From Marinisporobacter balticus (lineage in GTDB: Bacteria; Bacillota; Clostridia; Peptostreptococcales; Thermotaleaceae), in NCBI RefSeq assembly GCF_004345705.1, contig NZ_SLWV01000043.1:1-15964 (forward strand): a stretch of DNA of 15,964 nt. The letters run 5' to 3'. Under the pieces are notes generated by a model that was not told the DNA's origin, searched no databases, and saw only the letters and a program-made list of their open reading frames with translations. Positions 1 to 6,474 of this stretch are shown here, in pieces; position 1 is the first letter of the stretch, and every line of letters starts with the position of its first letter. The translations under genes and the position numbers were made by a program.

Positions 1-16
1 TGTTTGAATCGGTCAT
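1..16 (-). CDS. 5' start of an unidentified gene running off the left edge
   Basis: Only the first five codons (M-T-D-S-N) are inside the window, so the product cannot be named. A start is supported by an ATG at 16-14 with AAAGGAG at 30-24, seven bases upstream, and by a plausible promoter further upstream. The gene begins just where the neighbouring IS66 tnpC loses its homology. A second insertion element that inserted into or recombined with the IS66 copy is therefore a reasonable guess, but this is inference. Confidence 0.5.
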
Positions 17-44
17 GGTTATTCTCCTTTGTCTTAATAAATTT

Positions 45-73
45 ATTGTACATGACCTTAAAATATCTGTCTA
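45..73 (-). promoter_or_regulatory. Possible sigma-A promoter for the gene at the left edge
   Basis: Read on the minus strand, TAGACA (73-68) is followed after 17 bases by TACAAT (50-45). The predicted transcript would start about 30 bases before the ribosome binding site at 30-24. The match to TTGACA/TATAAT is good, but no experimental support is visible. Confidence 0.45.
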
Positions 74-85
74 ATTAATTGTAAC

Positions 86-1249
86 CTATCCATTTTTCCA
101 TTTTCGCTCTAGTGAAAATAATTTATCACAGTAAGCTCTTCCTTTTGCACCTGCAGAACCTGGAATCTCTTTTTTTCTGCTGTCTATTGGAATTGCTTCT
201 AGATAATACCTTCTTAGAGGGGCCCAACATAAACATCTCTTTATATTGGTTACTTTTTCATATCCTGCGTAAGCATCCGAAACAAGATATCCAGAAAAAT
301 TTTCTAAGAATTTTCTAGCATGTTCCCCTGAACGGGTAGGAGTATATTCAAACAGTATAATGGGGTTTCCTTCACATTCACCGTTTCTATGCATCCAAAA
401 ATAAGATTTGCTCGAGGCTTTTCGCCCTTTTTCTTTATTACACTGATGGGTAGTTTCATCACTCATAATGATTTCATAAGTGACTAACTTCTCTTTCATC
501 CTTTCATACAATGGCTTTAACCAAAGAAAAGCACACTGTATTACCCAGTTTGACATATTTGCTCGAGATAAAGCAATGCCCATGCGCATCCATTCTTTTT
601 CTTGTCTGTAAAGAGGCACTGCTAACATATATTTCTGATACATAATCCATGCTACAGAAGTTGGCGAAGCAAGGGAACGTTTCATAACGGGCTTAGGGAC
701 AGCAGCTTTTTTGATAACTGCATCCGGGTATTCATCACTCGTTCCACAATTACTACATTTATAAATATGTTGTACATATTCTGTAACCTTTACTCTTGCA
801 GGAATAAATTCTATTTCACTACGTACTTTTTTCTTTCCTATTATAGATAGTGAAGAATTGCAAATATCACATAGGGCATCTTTTGGATCTATGATGCATT
901 CCACTACCTCACGAGGTAAATCTTTTATGAGGCGTTCTTTATCACCAATTTTGCGTTTCAGTCTAGCATGCGCTTTTACGGGGAGCATTTCAGTAGTAGT
1001 ATCACAGTTTATTTCAGGTTGGATACTTTCTATTTCATCAAAAATATAGAGCTGATCACTTAAAACAGTTTTCTCACTTGATGCCCCAAATCGTTGTTTT
1101 GAAGCTTGCAAAAGTGCCTGCGTAAGTGCTTCTATATTACGCTCTAAAATTTCGATGTGTTTTTGTTGTATTTCATTTTCATGACGAAGTCTTTTTTCAG
1201 ACTTTTTTAAGATAGAAATTTCCCTGGCTAAAGCTGTCTGCATAATCAT
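86..1249 (-). pseudogene. tnpC: IS66 transposase TnpC, C-terminally truncated
   Basis: This is the DDE transposase of an IS66 element. From the ATG at 1249 (AAAAGGGG at 1261-1254 just upstream) it encodes about 387 residues, against roughly 500-530 for complete family members. The N-terminal coiled-coil/leucine-rich region (residues ~5-50), the KQRFGASSEK motif, a C..C....C..C zinc-binding region and two catalytic aspartates (in SDETTHQ and in LVSDAYAGY) are visible. The third catalytic residue (Glu) and the C-terminal domain are missing. The usual CWAH motif reads CWAP, a further sign of decay. Homology ends at LERKWKN, just before a TAG at 88-86. An upstream in-frame ATG at 1315 lacks a ribosome binding site. 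The gap of about 175 bases to tnpB holds nothing recognisable. Confidence 0.85.
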
Positions 1250-1424
1250 ATATCCCCTTTTAAAAGATACTTCTATTATACCACGAAAACGTTGTAATTT
1301 CAACACGAATAGCAATTTTAGACGAGAAAAAGTACGAGTGTTTATAATGAAAAGATGAGAGAATATAAGACTTTTTTATTGAGAAATAGGTGGTATAAAA
1401 TATCTTTTTATCGGATAAGTATTT

Positions 1425-1796
1425 TTAGAATACAGAAGATGATGCGTCTACATTTTTAGCATGGGCTTTTTTCTGATCTATTTGAAGGCCTTCTAAAAGC
1501 CAACGCAATTCTTGTTTATTGATATTCCTAAGCTCTCCTTTCGTTTTTGGCCATTGAAATTTCATATTTTCTACTAGATTTTTTGTAGCAAGCACAAATC
1601 CATTTCCATCCCATCTTAACGCTTTGATAGCTGTATGCCTTTTATTACAGAATAGAAACAAGCTCTTTCCTGAATAAGGGTCCATTTTCAATTGAAGGGC
1701 TACCATGGAAGATAGTCCGTTAATTTGTCTTCGAAAATCAGTATAGCCAAGTGAAACATAAATATGTTCTACACCATCGGCCATATGCGAAATCAT
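1425..1796 (-). CDS. tnpB: IS66 family accessory protein TnpB
   Basis: The 123-residue product matches the IS66 Orf2/TnpB family, which is required for transposition though its biochemical role is unclear. Recognisable family motifs are VYVSLGYTDFRRQINGL-like near the N-terminus (here residues ~9-27), LFLFCNKR, IKALRWDGNGF and FQWPKTKGEL. The length is usual for the family. The start chosen is the ATG at 1796-1794, which overlaps the tnpA stop as ATGA. This is the translational coupling arrangement typical of IS66 elements. A longer frame from 1835 would lie inside tnpA and is unlikely. A diverged second copy of the middle of this gene lies at 6475-6590. Confidence 0.9.
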   Translation of the reverse strand: MISHMADGVEHIYVSLGYTDFRRQINGLSSMVALQLKMDPYSGKSLFLFCNKRHTAIKALRWDGNGFVLATKNLVENMKFQWPKTKGELRNINKQELRWLLEGLQIDQKKAHAKNVDASSSVF

Positions 1797-2134
1797 AGCT
1801 TTTGCAGAACATTTAATAGTTCTGTCAGTGTGCAAGGATTGAAATTATCAGCTATGCCTATGGAATAATCTCCACAGTTTAAAGATAATCTGTAATCTGT
1901 AGCTGGTGCAACAAAAGATTTCCTATTATTTACTGGCTCAAGTACTACTTCTGCAAACTGTTGCGATTCTACTGTGTTTGGATTATGAAATATTTTCAAT
2001 CGTTTTACCCAGTAGTGATAGGTACTGTCTTTTAAACCATGTTGCTTGCACCAAGCATTTATGCTCATGCCACTTTTGCGGCAGTCTTCAATTCGTTTAG
2101 CCCACTCTTCTGCTAGAGCAGAGTTTTTTGCCAT
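1793..2134 (-). CDS. tnpA: IS66 family accessory protein TnpA
   Basis: This 113-residue protein is the small IS66 TnpA, with an N-terminal helix-turn-helix-like segment (about residues 15-45, with WCKQHGLKDSTYHYWVKRLK) and the family's C-terminal pattern ending in LTELLNVLQKL. It appears complete and is probably a DNA-binding accessory factor for transposition. Its start at 2134 has an excellent AGGAGG ribosome binding site (2147-2142), but that site lies in the 3' arm of a 22-bp hairpin (2137-2197). It overlaps tnpB by four bases (ATGA). Confidence 0.88.
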   Translation of the reverse strand: MAKNSALAEEWAKRIEDCRKSGMSINAWCKQHGLKDSTYHYWVKRLKIFHNPNTVESQQFAEVVLEPVNNRKSFVAPATDYRLSLNCGDYSIGIADNFNPCTLTELLNVLQKL

Positions 2135-2136
2135 TT

Positions 2137-2197
2137 AAAACCCTCCTGATAATGGTATTCTTTACAGTTACAAAGATACCATTATCAAGAGGGTTTT
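2137..2197 (-). promoter_or_regulatory. Long hairpin burying the tnpA ribosome binding site
   Basis: The arms 2137-2158 and 2176-2197 are inverted repeats of 22 bases with one mismatch. On the minus-strand transcript the mismatch becomes a G.U pair, so the RNA stem is continuous. On the plus strand it would be a C/A clash. CTTT/AAAG inside the 17-nt loop can extend the stem. The AGGAGGG of tnpA lies in the 3' arm. Transcripts entering the element from outside would fold and hide this site, a known way in which insertion sequences limit transposase expression from read-through. It may also act as a weak terminator. Confidence 0.75.
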
Positions 2198-2199
2198 GC

Positions 2200-2225
2200 A
2201 CTACGCTATTTGTTCCATCGCTTAC
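2200..2225 (-). repeat. Probable terminal inverted repeat (tnpA side) of the IS66 element
   Basis: Reading the minus strand inward from 2225 gives GTAAGCGATGGAACAAAT. The GTAA start is characteristic of IS66-family ends, and the distance of about 90 bases to tnpA is reasonable. The partner repeat would be on the tnpC side, which is lost, so the exact length cannot be confirmed. Confidence 0.55.
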
Positions 2226-2287
2226 GATGATGATTTGTTTTGATAGTGTCTTTGAATAAAAAATAATGTTTAATGGAATGAAGTATG

Positions 2288-2296
2288 TGATATAAT
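2288..2296 (+). promoter_or_regulatory. Extended -10 promoter of the RelBE-like operon
   Basis: TG-A-TATAAT (2288-2296) is a perfect -10 box with the extended TGn element, 31 bases before the antitoxin start. A weak -35 candidate (TTTAAT, 2269-2274) lies 16 bases upstream. The same 9-mer TGATATAAT is used before the HEPN/nucleotidyltransferase pair. Confidence 0.65.
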
Positions 2297-2327
2297 TATA
2301 TTATAGTAGTAAATAAGGGGTGATTAA

Positions 2328-2582
2328 ATGAGTCCATTAGCTAAAGAAGTAATTCGGAAATTGAGTGAAGAACAGGATACACAAGTTTTGGCAGAAGTAT
2401 TGGATTTCTATGAATATTTGAAGCAGAAGAAGCAAAAAGAATTTCAAAAGGGATGGGCTAGTATTGAAGAAGATGAACCTGATGCTGAAGAAATAAAAAC
2501 ATGCAAAGAATATAAAAAATCAGAAGAAGATTTAGTTCCTTTAGAAAATTTAATTAGAGAGTTAAATTTAGATGGAGAATAA
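2328..2582 (+). CDS. RelB-like antitoxin of a type II toxin-antitoxin pair
   Basis: This 84-residue acidic protein has an N-terminal helical segment (SPLAKEVIRKLSEEQDTQVLAEVLDFYEYL) and a glutamate-rich C-terminal part ending in LVPLENLIRELNLDGE. Such proteins are commonly found directly before RelE-type toxins and resemble DUF2281-like/RelB-like antitoxins. No clear helix-turn-helix or ribbon-helix-helix is visible, so DNA binding is not shown. The start is set by AAGGGGTG about eight bases upstream. Its stop codon overlaps the toxin start by 11 bases, implying coupled translation. The expected role is to bind and neutralise the following toxin and probably to autorepress the operon. Confidence 0.75.
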   Translation: MSPLAKEVIRKLSEEQDTQVLAEVLDFYEYLKQKKQKEFQKGWASIEEDEPDAEEIKTCKEYKKSEEDLVPLENLIRELNLDGE

Positions 2583-2823
2583 TTATAAGATTAATCTTAC
2601 TAAAAAAGCTGAAAAATTCATAAAAAAGCGAGATTTTAATACTCAAAAAAGAATTATTAAAGCAATATTTAAATTACCGAAAGGCGATATTAAGAAATTA
2701 AAAGGTATAGATGATATATATAGATTAAGAGTTGGGCATTTTAGAGTTTTGTTTGAAAAGAATGATGATAAACTAATAATTATTGTAATTGATGTTGGAA
2801 ATAGAGGGCAGATATATAACTAA
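2572..2823 (+). CDS. RelE/ParE-family toxin
   Basis: This 83-residue basic protein has the fold signature of the RelE superfamily: an N-terminal helical hairpin rich in lysine, then KLKGIDDIYRLRVGHFRVLFEK, then a strand ending in VIDVGNRGQIYN. RelE relatives cleave mRNA at the ribosome, and the basic residues here (R53, R58, R78) plus the C-terminal tyrosine (Y82) are in the places usually involved. The gene overlaps the antitoxin by 11 bases and its start lies inside the antitoxin's last codons. ParE-type gyrase inhibition cannot be excluded from sequence alone. A shared tail motif begins 8 bases after its stop. Confidence 0.85.
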   Translation: MENNYKINLTKKAEKFIKKRDFNTQKRIIKAIFKLPKGDIKKLKGIDDIYRLRVGHFRVLFEKNDDKLIIIVIDVGNRGQIYN

Positions 2824-2830
2824 AAGCTCT

Positions 2831-2847
2831 GGTGCCGGTCCCTTAAC
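2831..2847 (+). repeat. Tail motif copy 1 (GGTGCC.GTCCCTTAAC)
   Basis: This 17-nt sequence recurs at 3749-3765 in the same orientation with a single difference (G/T at base 7). Weaker similarity, needing a gap, continues for about 16 more bases. It lies immediately downstream of the RelE-like toxin stop. Confidence 0.8.
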
Positions 2848-2969
2848 TTAATAACTTGTTAAATATTCTGAAAATTTAAAATAAAGAGAACAAAATGGTG
2901 ATTTTGTTACATAGAAAATAATATTACTGCAATCTGTAGGGAAATAAATTACTACTTTATTATATATTT

Positions 2970-2978
2970 TGATATAAT
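2970..2978 (+). promoter_or_regulatory. Extended -10 promoter of the HEPN/nucleotidyltransferase pair
   Basis: TG-A-TATAAT (2970-2978) is a consensus extended -10 element 26 bases before the HEPN gene start. No good -35 box is seen at the proper distance, which is acceptable for an extended -10 promoter. Confidence 0.6.
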
Positions 2979-3004
2979 ATGAATATAGAGGAAGTGATTT
3001 ATTT

Positions 3005-3448
3005 ATGAATAATAGGGAAAAGTATGATCATTGGGAACATATCGCAAAGTATGATTTAGATACTGCAAAAGCCATGTTAAATGCAGGAAGATATTTGTAT
3101 GTAGTTTTTATGTGTCAGCAAGCAGTTGAAAAAATAGTTAAAGGTATACATGTATTATATACAGGGAATGAAGCACCTAGAACTCATAATATATGGATAG
3201 TTTTCAAGTCTGTTTTCTTGAAAGAAGAATATAAAAATTTAGTTTTAGATGAAGAGTTTGATAATAAATTAAAAAAATATAAGCCTATTTTCATGAAGCT
3301 ATTGGCTTACTATATATCTGAAAGGTATCCATCTTATAAAGAAAAGGTTGGAAACGAAGTTACTAAAGAGATTGCATTAGATACATTTCAAAAATCTGAG
3401 GAGGTGTTTTTATGGGTTCAATCCCTAAATCAATTCAGCAGATCATAG
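3005..3448 (+). CDS. HEPN-domain protein, probable toxin partner
   Basis: This 147-residue protein resembles the HEPN domain family that sits beside minimal nucleotidyltransferases (PF05168-like). Visible family features are YDLDTAKAML near residue 16, the helix YLYVVFMCQQAVEKIVKGI (residues ~30-48), the PRTHNIW loop (58-64) and a late ISERYPSY segment. HEPN toxins of MNT-HEPN modules are RNases, but the canonical R-x(4-6)-H motif is not evident here, so catalytic activity is uncertain. The gene overlaps the next by 37 bases. The start at 3005 is preceded by GAGGAAGTG, somewhat far (about 13 bases) from the ATG. Confidence 0.8.
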   Translation: MNNREKYDHWEHIAKYDLDTAKAMLNAGRYLYVVFMCQQAVEKIVKGIHVLYTGNEAPRTHNIWIVFKSVFLKEEYKNLVLDEEFDNKLKKYKPIFMKLLAYYISERYPSYKEKVGNEVTKEIALDTFQKSEEVFLWVQSLNQFSRS

Positions 3449-3738
3449 AAGATTATATAAAGAAAATATCAAAACAAATTCCTATACAGAAGGTAATTGT
3501 GTTTGGTTCATATGCAAAAGGAAATTTTAGAAATGATAGTGACATAGATTTGGCTGTTTTTTCAGATTACTTTAAAAATATGAGTCGAGTAGATGGGATT
3601 ATATATTTGCTTATGGAAGCATCTGATTATGATATAGACTTAGAACCTCAGGCGTTTACACTAGATGATTACAAAAATCCATTAGGAATTGTTGAGGAAA
3701 TAATTAATACTGGTATAGAGATAGAAAAATTGAATTAA
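3412..3738 (+). CDS. Minimal nucleotidyltransferase (MNT), probable antitoxin partner
   Basis: This 108-residue protein carries the polymerase-beta-like nucleotidyltransferase signature: VIVFGSYAKG (GS at 32-33) followed by SDIDLAV with metal-binding D44 and D46. A third candidate acidic residue lies in DYDIDLE (D74/D76). In characterised MNT-HEPN modules such an enzyme transfers AMP to the HEPN toxin and silences it. That role is inferred here from gene pairing. The ATG at 3412 has a strong GAGGAGGTG ribosome binding site and lies 37 bases before the HEPN stop in another frame, so the two are cotranscribed and probably translationally coupled. The tail motif follows 10 bases after the stop. 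Confidence 0.85.
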   Translation: MGSIPKSIQQIIEDYIKKISKQIPIQKVIVFGSYAKGNFRNDSDIDLAVFSDYFKNMSRVDGIIYLLMEASDYDIDLEPQAFTLDDYKNPLGIVEEIINTGIEIEKLN

Positions 3739-3748
3739 AAACATAAAT

Positions 3749-3765
3749 GGTGCCTGTCCCTTAAC
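3749..3765 (+). repeat. Tail motif copy 2 (GGTGCCTGTCCCTTAAC)
   Basis: This is a direct repeat of the sequence at 2831-2847 (16 of 17 bases identical), again just after the stop codon of the last gene in a toxin-antitoxin-like module. The two copies bracket the HEPN/nucleotidyltransferase cassette and are 918 bases apart. Confidence 0.8.
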
Positions 3766-3798
3766 ATATTAGCTTATTGAAAGAGGAATAGATAATAA

Positions 3799-4269
3799 AT
3801 GAATAGAAAACATATAATAGTTCTAATTTCTTGGATAGCAGTTATCCTTTGGATGTTCTTGATTTTTAACCTATCATCCCAAGTAGCAGATGAGTCTGAC
3901 AAGCTAAGCAAGGGAATAACGGAGATTGTTATAAAAACAGTTGAGAAGGTTGAGCCTAGAGTGGATTTTGATATAAGTAGGTTCAATCATATTGTGAGAA
4001 AAAATGCCCACTTCTTTGCGTACCTTGCGCTTGGTATATTTGTTATGAATGCTATGAGGAGAAGTGGAAGATATGGGTATAAGAGTGTGGTTTTAGTTTT
4101 ATTGATTTGTATCCTCTATGCCATATCAGATGAAGTGCATCAGCTCTTTGTCCCTGGTAGAGGACCAGGTGTGAAGGATGTATTGATTGATAGTGCTGGG
4201 GCGAGTGTTGGAACTTTGGTGCATTTAGGAATGAGCAGAATAAAGAAAAAGGTCATGATCAGAACATGA
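3799..4269 (+). CDS. VanZ-like family membrane protein
   Basis: This 156-residue integral membrane protein has the hallmarks of the VanZ-like family: a first membrane segment (about residues 7-25) followed by NLSSQ, the motif RKNAHFFAYLALG (67-79) leading into a second segment, and YAISDEVHQLFVPGRGPGVKDVLIDSAGA near the C-terminus. VanZ itself gives low-level teicoplanin resistance, but most family members have no known function, and resistance should not be assumed. It is preceded by AGAGGA, 11-12 bases from the ATG. No clear promoter of its own is visible, and it may be read from the upstream module or from a weak promoter. Confidence 0.85.
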   Translation: MNRKHIIVLISWIAVILWMFLIFNLSSQVADESDKLSKGITEIVIKTVEKVEPRVDFDISRFNHIVRKNAHFFAYLALGIFVMNAMRRSGRYGYKSVVLVLLICILYAISDEVHQLFVPGRGPGVKDVLIDSAGASVGTLVHLGMSRIKKKVMIRT

Positions 4270-4344
4270 AGATTTTATCAGTAGGTGATTTTACGCTTTT
4301 ATTTTACAATCAACTATGATATATTTACATTATAAATAAACATA

Positions 4345-4377
4345 AAGTGCTCTAGTAAAAATAGAGCATTTATTTTG
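4345..4377 (+). terminator. Intrinsic terminator directly upstream of the dehydratase gene
   Basis: The arms 4345-4354 and 4362-4371 form a 10-bp stem (TGCTCTA/TAGAGCA core with one G.T pair) with the loop GTAAAAA, followed by a U-rich run (TTATTTT). The run abuts the TGGAG ribosome binding site of the next gene. It could end transcription from the VanZ-like gene or act as an attenuator for the dehydratase gene, since no promoter fits between it and the start codon. Confidence 0.7.
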
Positions 4378-4388
4378 GAGTGAATAAT

Positions 4389-6230
4389 ATGCGTAAAAAA
4401 ATTTATAATGTTTTACTTTTGTTTGCGGATAGTTTAGCAATTAATGTAGCTTTTGTACTAGCATTTTTATTGAGATTTGATAGCAATTTTATGAATGGCG
4501 CACAATCTGTTAATTATTTCAATGTATATGTACAAAATATATTGACTTTTACATTGATTAAGCTAATCGTATTTTATTTTTTTGGGATGTATAATAGTCT
4601 ATGGAAATATGCGAGTATAGAAGAATTAATGCAAATCGTTGCAACATCTTTTGTATCTACGGCAGCTACGCTTAGCTATACAGTGATCATGCAACACCAT
4701 TTACCACGTAGTATTTATATTTTAACCTTTATGTTAGATATTATACTAATAGGGGGTATTCGATTTAGCTATAGAGCCGCAAGAAGAATAAGAAACAATG
4801 GGGTAGGCAGTAATAAAAATTTTAAAAGAGTGATGATTATAGGCGCTGGTCAAGCTGGTGCGATGGTGATACAGGAATTAAAGAATCATGAAGAATTAAA
4901 CAGTATACCAATTGCAGTAATAGATGATGATGATTCAAAAGCTGGTAAAAAAATAAATGGGATACCTGTTTTAGGAGATAGATATCATATAAGGAAAATG
5001 GCAGAAAGAAAAAAAATTGATGAGATTATTATTGCCATACCATCATCTTCAAGGAAAGAAATAAAAGAGATTTTCGAAGAGTGTAGTAAAACTAAATGTA
5101 AGCTAAAGATGGTTCCAGGGATTTATGAATTGATTGATGGACAAGTAAGCATTAAAAAAATTAGAGATGTAGATATAGAAGATATACTAGGAAGAGAGCC
5201 AGTAAAGGTGGATTTAGAAGAAATAAGCGGATATATACAAAATAAAACAGTTGTAGTAACGGGTGGGGGTGGATCTATTGGTTCGGAATTATCTAGACAA
5301 ATTGCTACCTTCAATCCTAAGAAACTATTGATTTTAGATATATATGAAAACAATGCTTATGATATTCAAAATGAGCTTTTAAGAAATTATCCAGAATTAA
5401 ATCTTGAAGTGTTGATCGCATCTGTAAGGGATCGAAAAAGAATTGAAGAAATATTTTTAAATTATAAACCGAATGTCGTGTTTCATGCAGCAGCACACAA
5501 GCATGTTCCGTTGATGGAAGCAAGTCCTCAGGAAGCTATAAAGAATAATGTGTTTGGAACATTGAATGTAGCAGAATGTGCAGATACATATGGCGTAGAA
5601 AAATTTGTTTTGATCTCTACGGATAAAGCTGTGAATCCTACAAATGTAATGGGAGCAACGAAGCGTATTACGGAGATGATTGTCCAATCGATAAGTAGGA
5701 AAAGCAAGACAGAATTTGTTGCTGTAAGGTTTGGAAATGTTTTGGGAAGTAATGGAAGTGTTATTCCATTGTTTAGAAATCAAATTGCAAAGGGTGGTCC
5801 AGTGACAGTTACCCACGCTGATATTACGCGCTTTTTTATGACAATACCAGAAGCAGCCCAATTGGTAATTCAAGCTGGGGCGATGGCAAAGGGCGGAGAG
5901 ATTTTTGTTTTGGACATGGGTGAGCCTGTAAAGATTATAGAATTAGCAGAAAATTTGATGCGTTTATCAGGCTTTGAGCCTTATGTGGATATAGATATTG
6001 AGATTACAGGATTAAGACCTGGAGAAAAACTCTATGAAGAATTGTTAATGGATGAAGAAGGGTTACAAGAAACAAGACACGCAAAAATCTTTATTGGACA
6101 GCCGATATTTATGGATTATAAGGTTTTGATGACAGAAATTAATAGATTAAGAGAAATTGTCATGGGTGATGGCGAGGATATAAAAGATTATATTGAGCAT
6201 ATGGTACCGACTTATACGAGGACAAGTTAG
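4389..6230 (+). CDS. Membrane-bound nucleotide-sugar 4,6-dehydratase (FlaA1/CapD/PglF type)
   Basis: This 613-residue protein belongs to the large polysaccharide-biosynthesis SDR family that includes PglF, WbpM and CapD. Most characterised members make UDP-4-keto-6-deoxy sugars from UDP-GlcNAc for capsule, O-antigen or glycoprotein sugars. About four membrane segments (residues ~8-30, 48-66, 82-100, 108-126) are followed by a first Rossmann domain with IIGAGQAGAM (150-159). The catalytic SDR domain has VTGGGGSIGSE (290-300), HAAAHKHVPLME (366-377), STDKAVNPTNVMG (410-422) and the lysine of ATKR (425). A GTG at 4380 touches the ribosome binding site, so the ATG at 4389, seven bases after TGGAG, is the better start. 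No glycosyltransferase cluster is adjacent. The exact sugar is unknown. Confidence 0.9.
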   Translation: MRKKIYNVLLLFADSLAINVAFVLAFLLRFDSNFMNGAQSVNYFNVYVQNILTFTLIKLIVFYFFGMYNSLWKYASIEELMQIVATSFVSTAATLSYTVIMQHHLPRSIYILTFMLDIILIGGIRFSYRAARRIRNNGVGSNKNFKRVMIIGAGQAGAMVIQELKNHEELNSIPIAVIDDDDSKAGKKINGIPVLGDRYHIRKMAERKKIDEIIIAIPSSSRKEIKEIFEECSKTKCKLKMVPGIYELIDGQVSIKKIRDVDIEDILGREPVKVDLEEISGYIQNKTVVVTGGGGSIGSELSRQIATFNPKKLLILDIYENNAYDIQNELLRNYPELNLEVLIASVRDRKRIEEIFLNYKPNVVFHAAAHKHVPLMEASPQEAIKNNVFGTLNVAECADTYGVEKFVLISTDKAVNPTNVMGATKRITEMIVQSISRKSKTEFVAVRFGNVLGSNGSVIPLFRNQIAKGGPVTVTHADITRFFMTIPEAAQLVIQAGAMAKGGEIFVLDMGEPVKIIELAENLMRLSGFEPYVDIDIEITGLRPGEKLYEELLMDEEGLQETRHAKIFIGQPIFMDYKVLMTEINRLREIVMGDGEDIKDYIEHMVPTYTRTS

Positions 6231-6282
6231 AAAACTTTTGAAGGGGAAAGTGAATATAAAAGAATAAGAAAGATAAAATGAT

Positions 6283-6329
6283 AAGCCTTGAATATGCCAT
6301 GTGTATTCAAGGCTTGTGTTGTTTTTGTT
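6283..6329 (+). terminator. Terminator of the dehydratase gene
   Basis: A perfect 12-bp stem (AAGCCTTGAATA 6283-6294 / TATTCAAGGCTT 6304-6315) with a 9-base loop is followed by a T-rich run with interspersed G. It lies about 50 bases after the stop codon. Confidence 0.85.
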
Positions 6330-6474
6330 ATGATATGTGGGTGGGTATAGTATAATAAACAGTATAAGGAACGGTTTGTTTAAAATAATTTCCTCATCAA
6401 ATAATTTATCTATTAGAAGAGTGGTTTGCCCTATTTTGACTTCGATCTTATTATTACAAAGTTGAGTATCCATT
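6330..6474. other. Intergenic stretch with no supported gene
   Basis: No gene is supported here. In the frame leading into the IS66 tnpB remnant, a weak NGL... and LLLQS pattern at about the correct spacing might be the decayed upstream part of the same gene, but it is too diverged to claim. A short minus-strand open frame ending in the dehydratase gene lacks a recognisable product. Confidence 0.4.

Larger units (their letters stand above)
86..2225 (-). mobile_element. IS66-family insertion sequence, 3'-truncated
   Basis: The three-gene order tnpA (2134-1793), tnpB (1796-1425), tnpC (1249-86) on the minus strand is diagnostic of the IS66 family. The tnpA-side end is probably at 2225. There the minus strand reads GTAAGCGATGGAACAAAT, and IS66 elements typically begin with GTAA. 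The expected 8-bp target duplication would start with gatgatga at 2226-2233, but it cannot be tested because the other end is lost. tnpC stops about 110 residues early, around position 90, next to unrelated sequence with its own promoter and gene start. The copy is therefore probably unable to move by itself. Confidence 0.85.

Noticed and set aside
81..95. GTAACCTATCC as the missing right terminal repeat of the IS66 element
   Set aside because: It begins with GTAA but otherwise does not match the other end, and it would lie almost on the truncated tnpC stop.
3799..4269. Teicoplanin/vancomycin resistance gene
   Set aside because: The protein fits the broad VanZ-like family only. No vanHAX or regulatory genes are nearby, and most members are not resistance factors.
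5457..5873. 138-codon minus-strand open frame inside the dehydratase gene
   Set aside because: It is antisense to the conserved catalytic domain, has cysteine/histidine-rich nonsense composition and no start signals.
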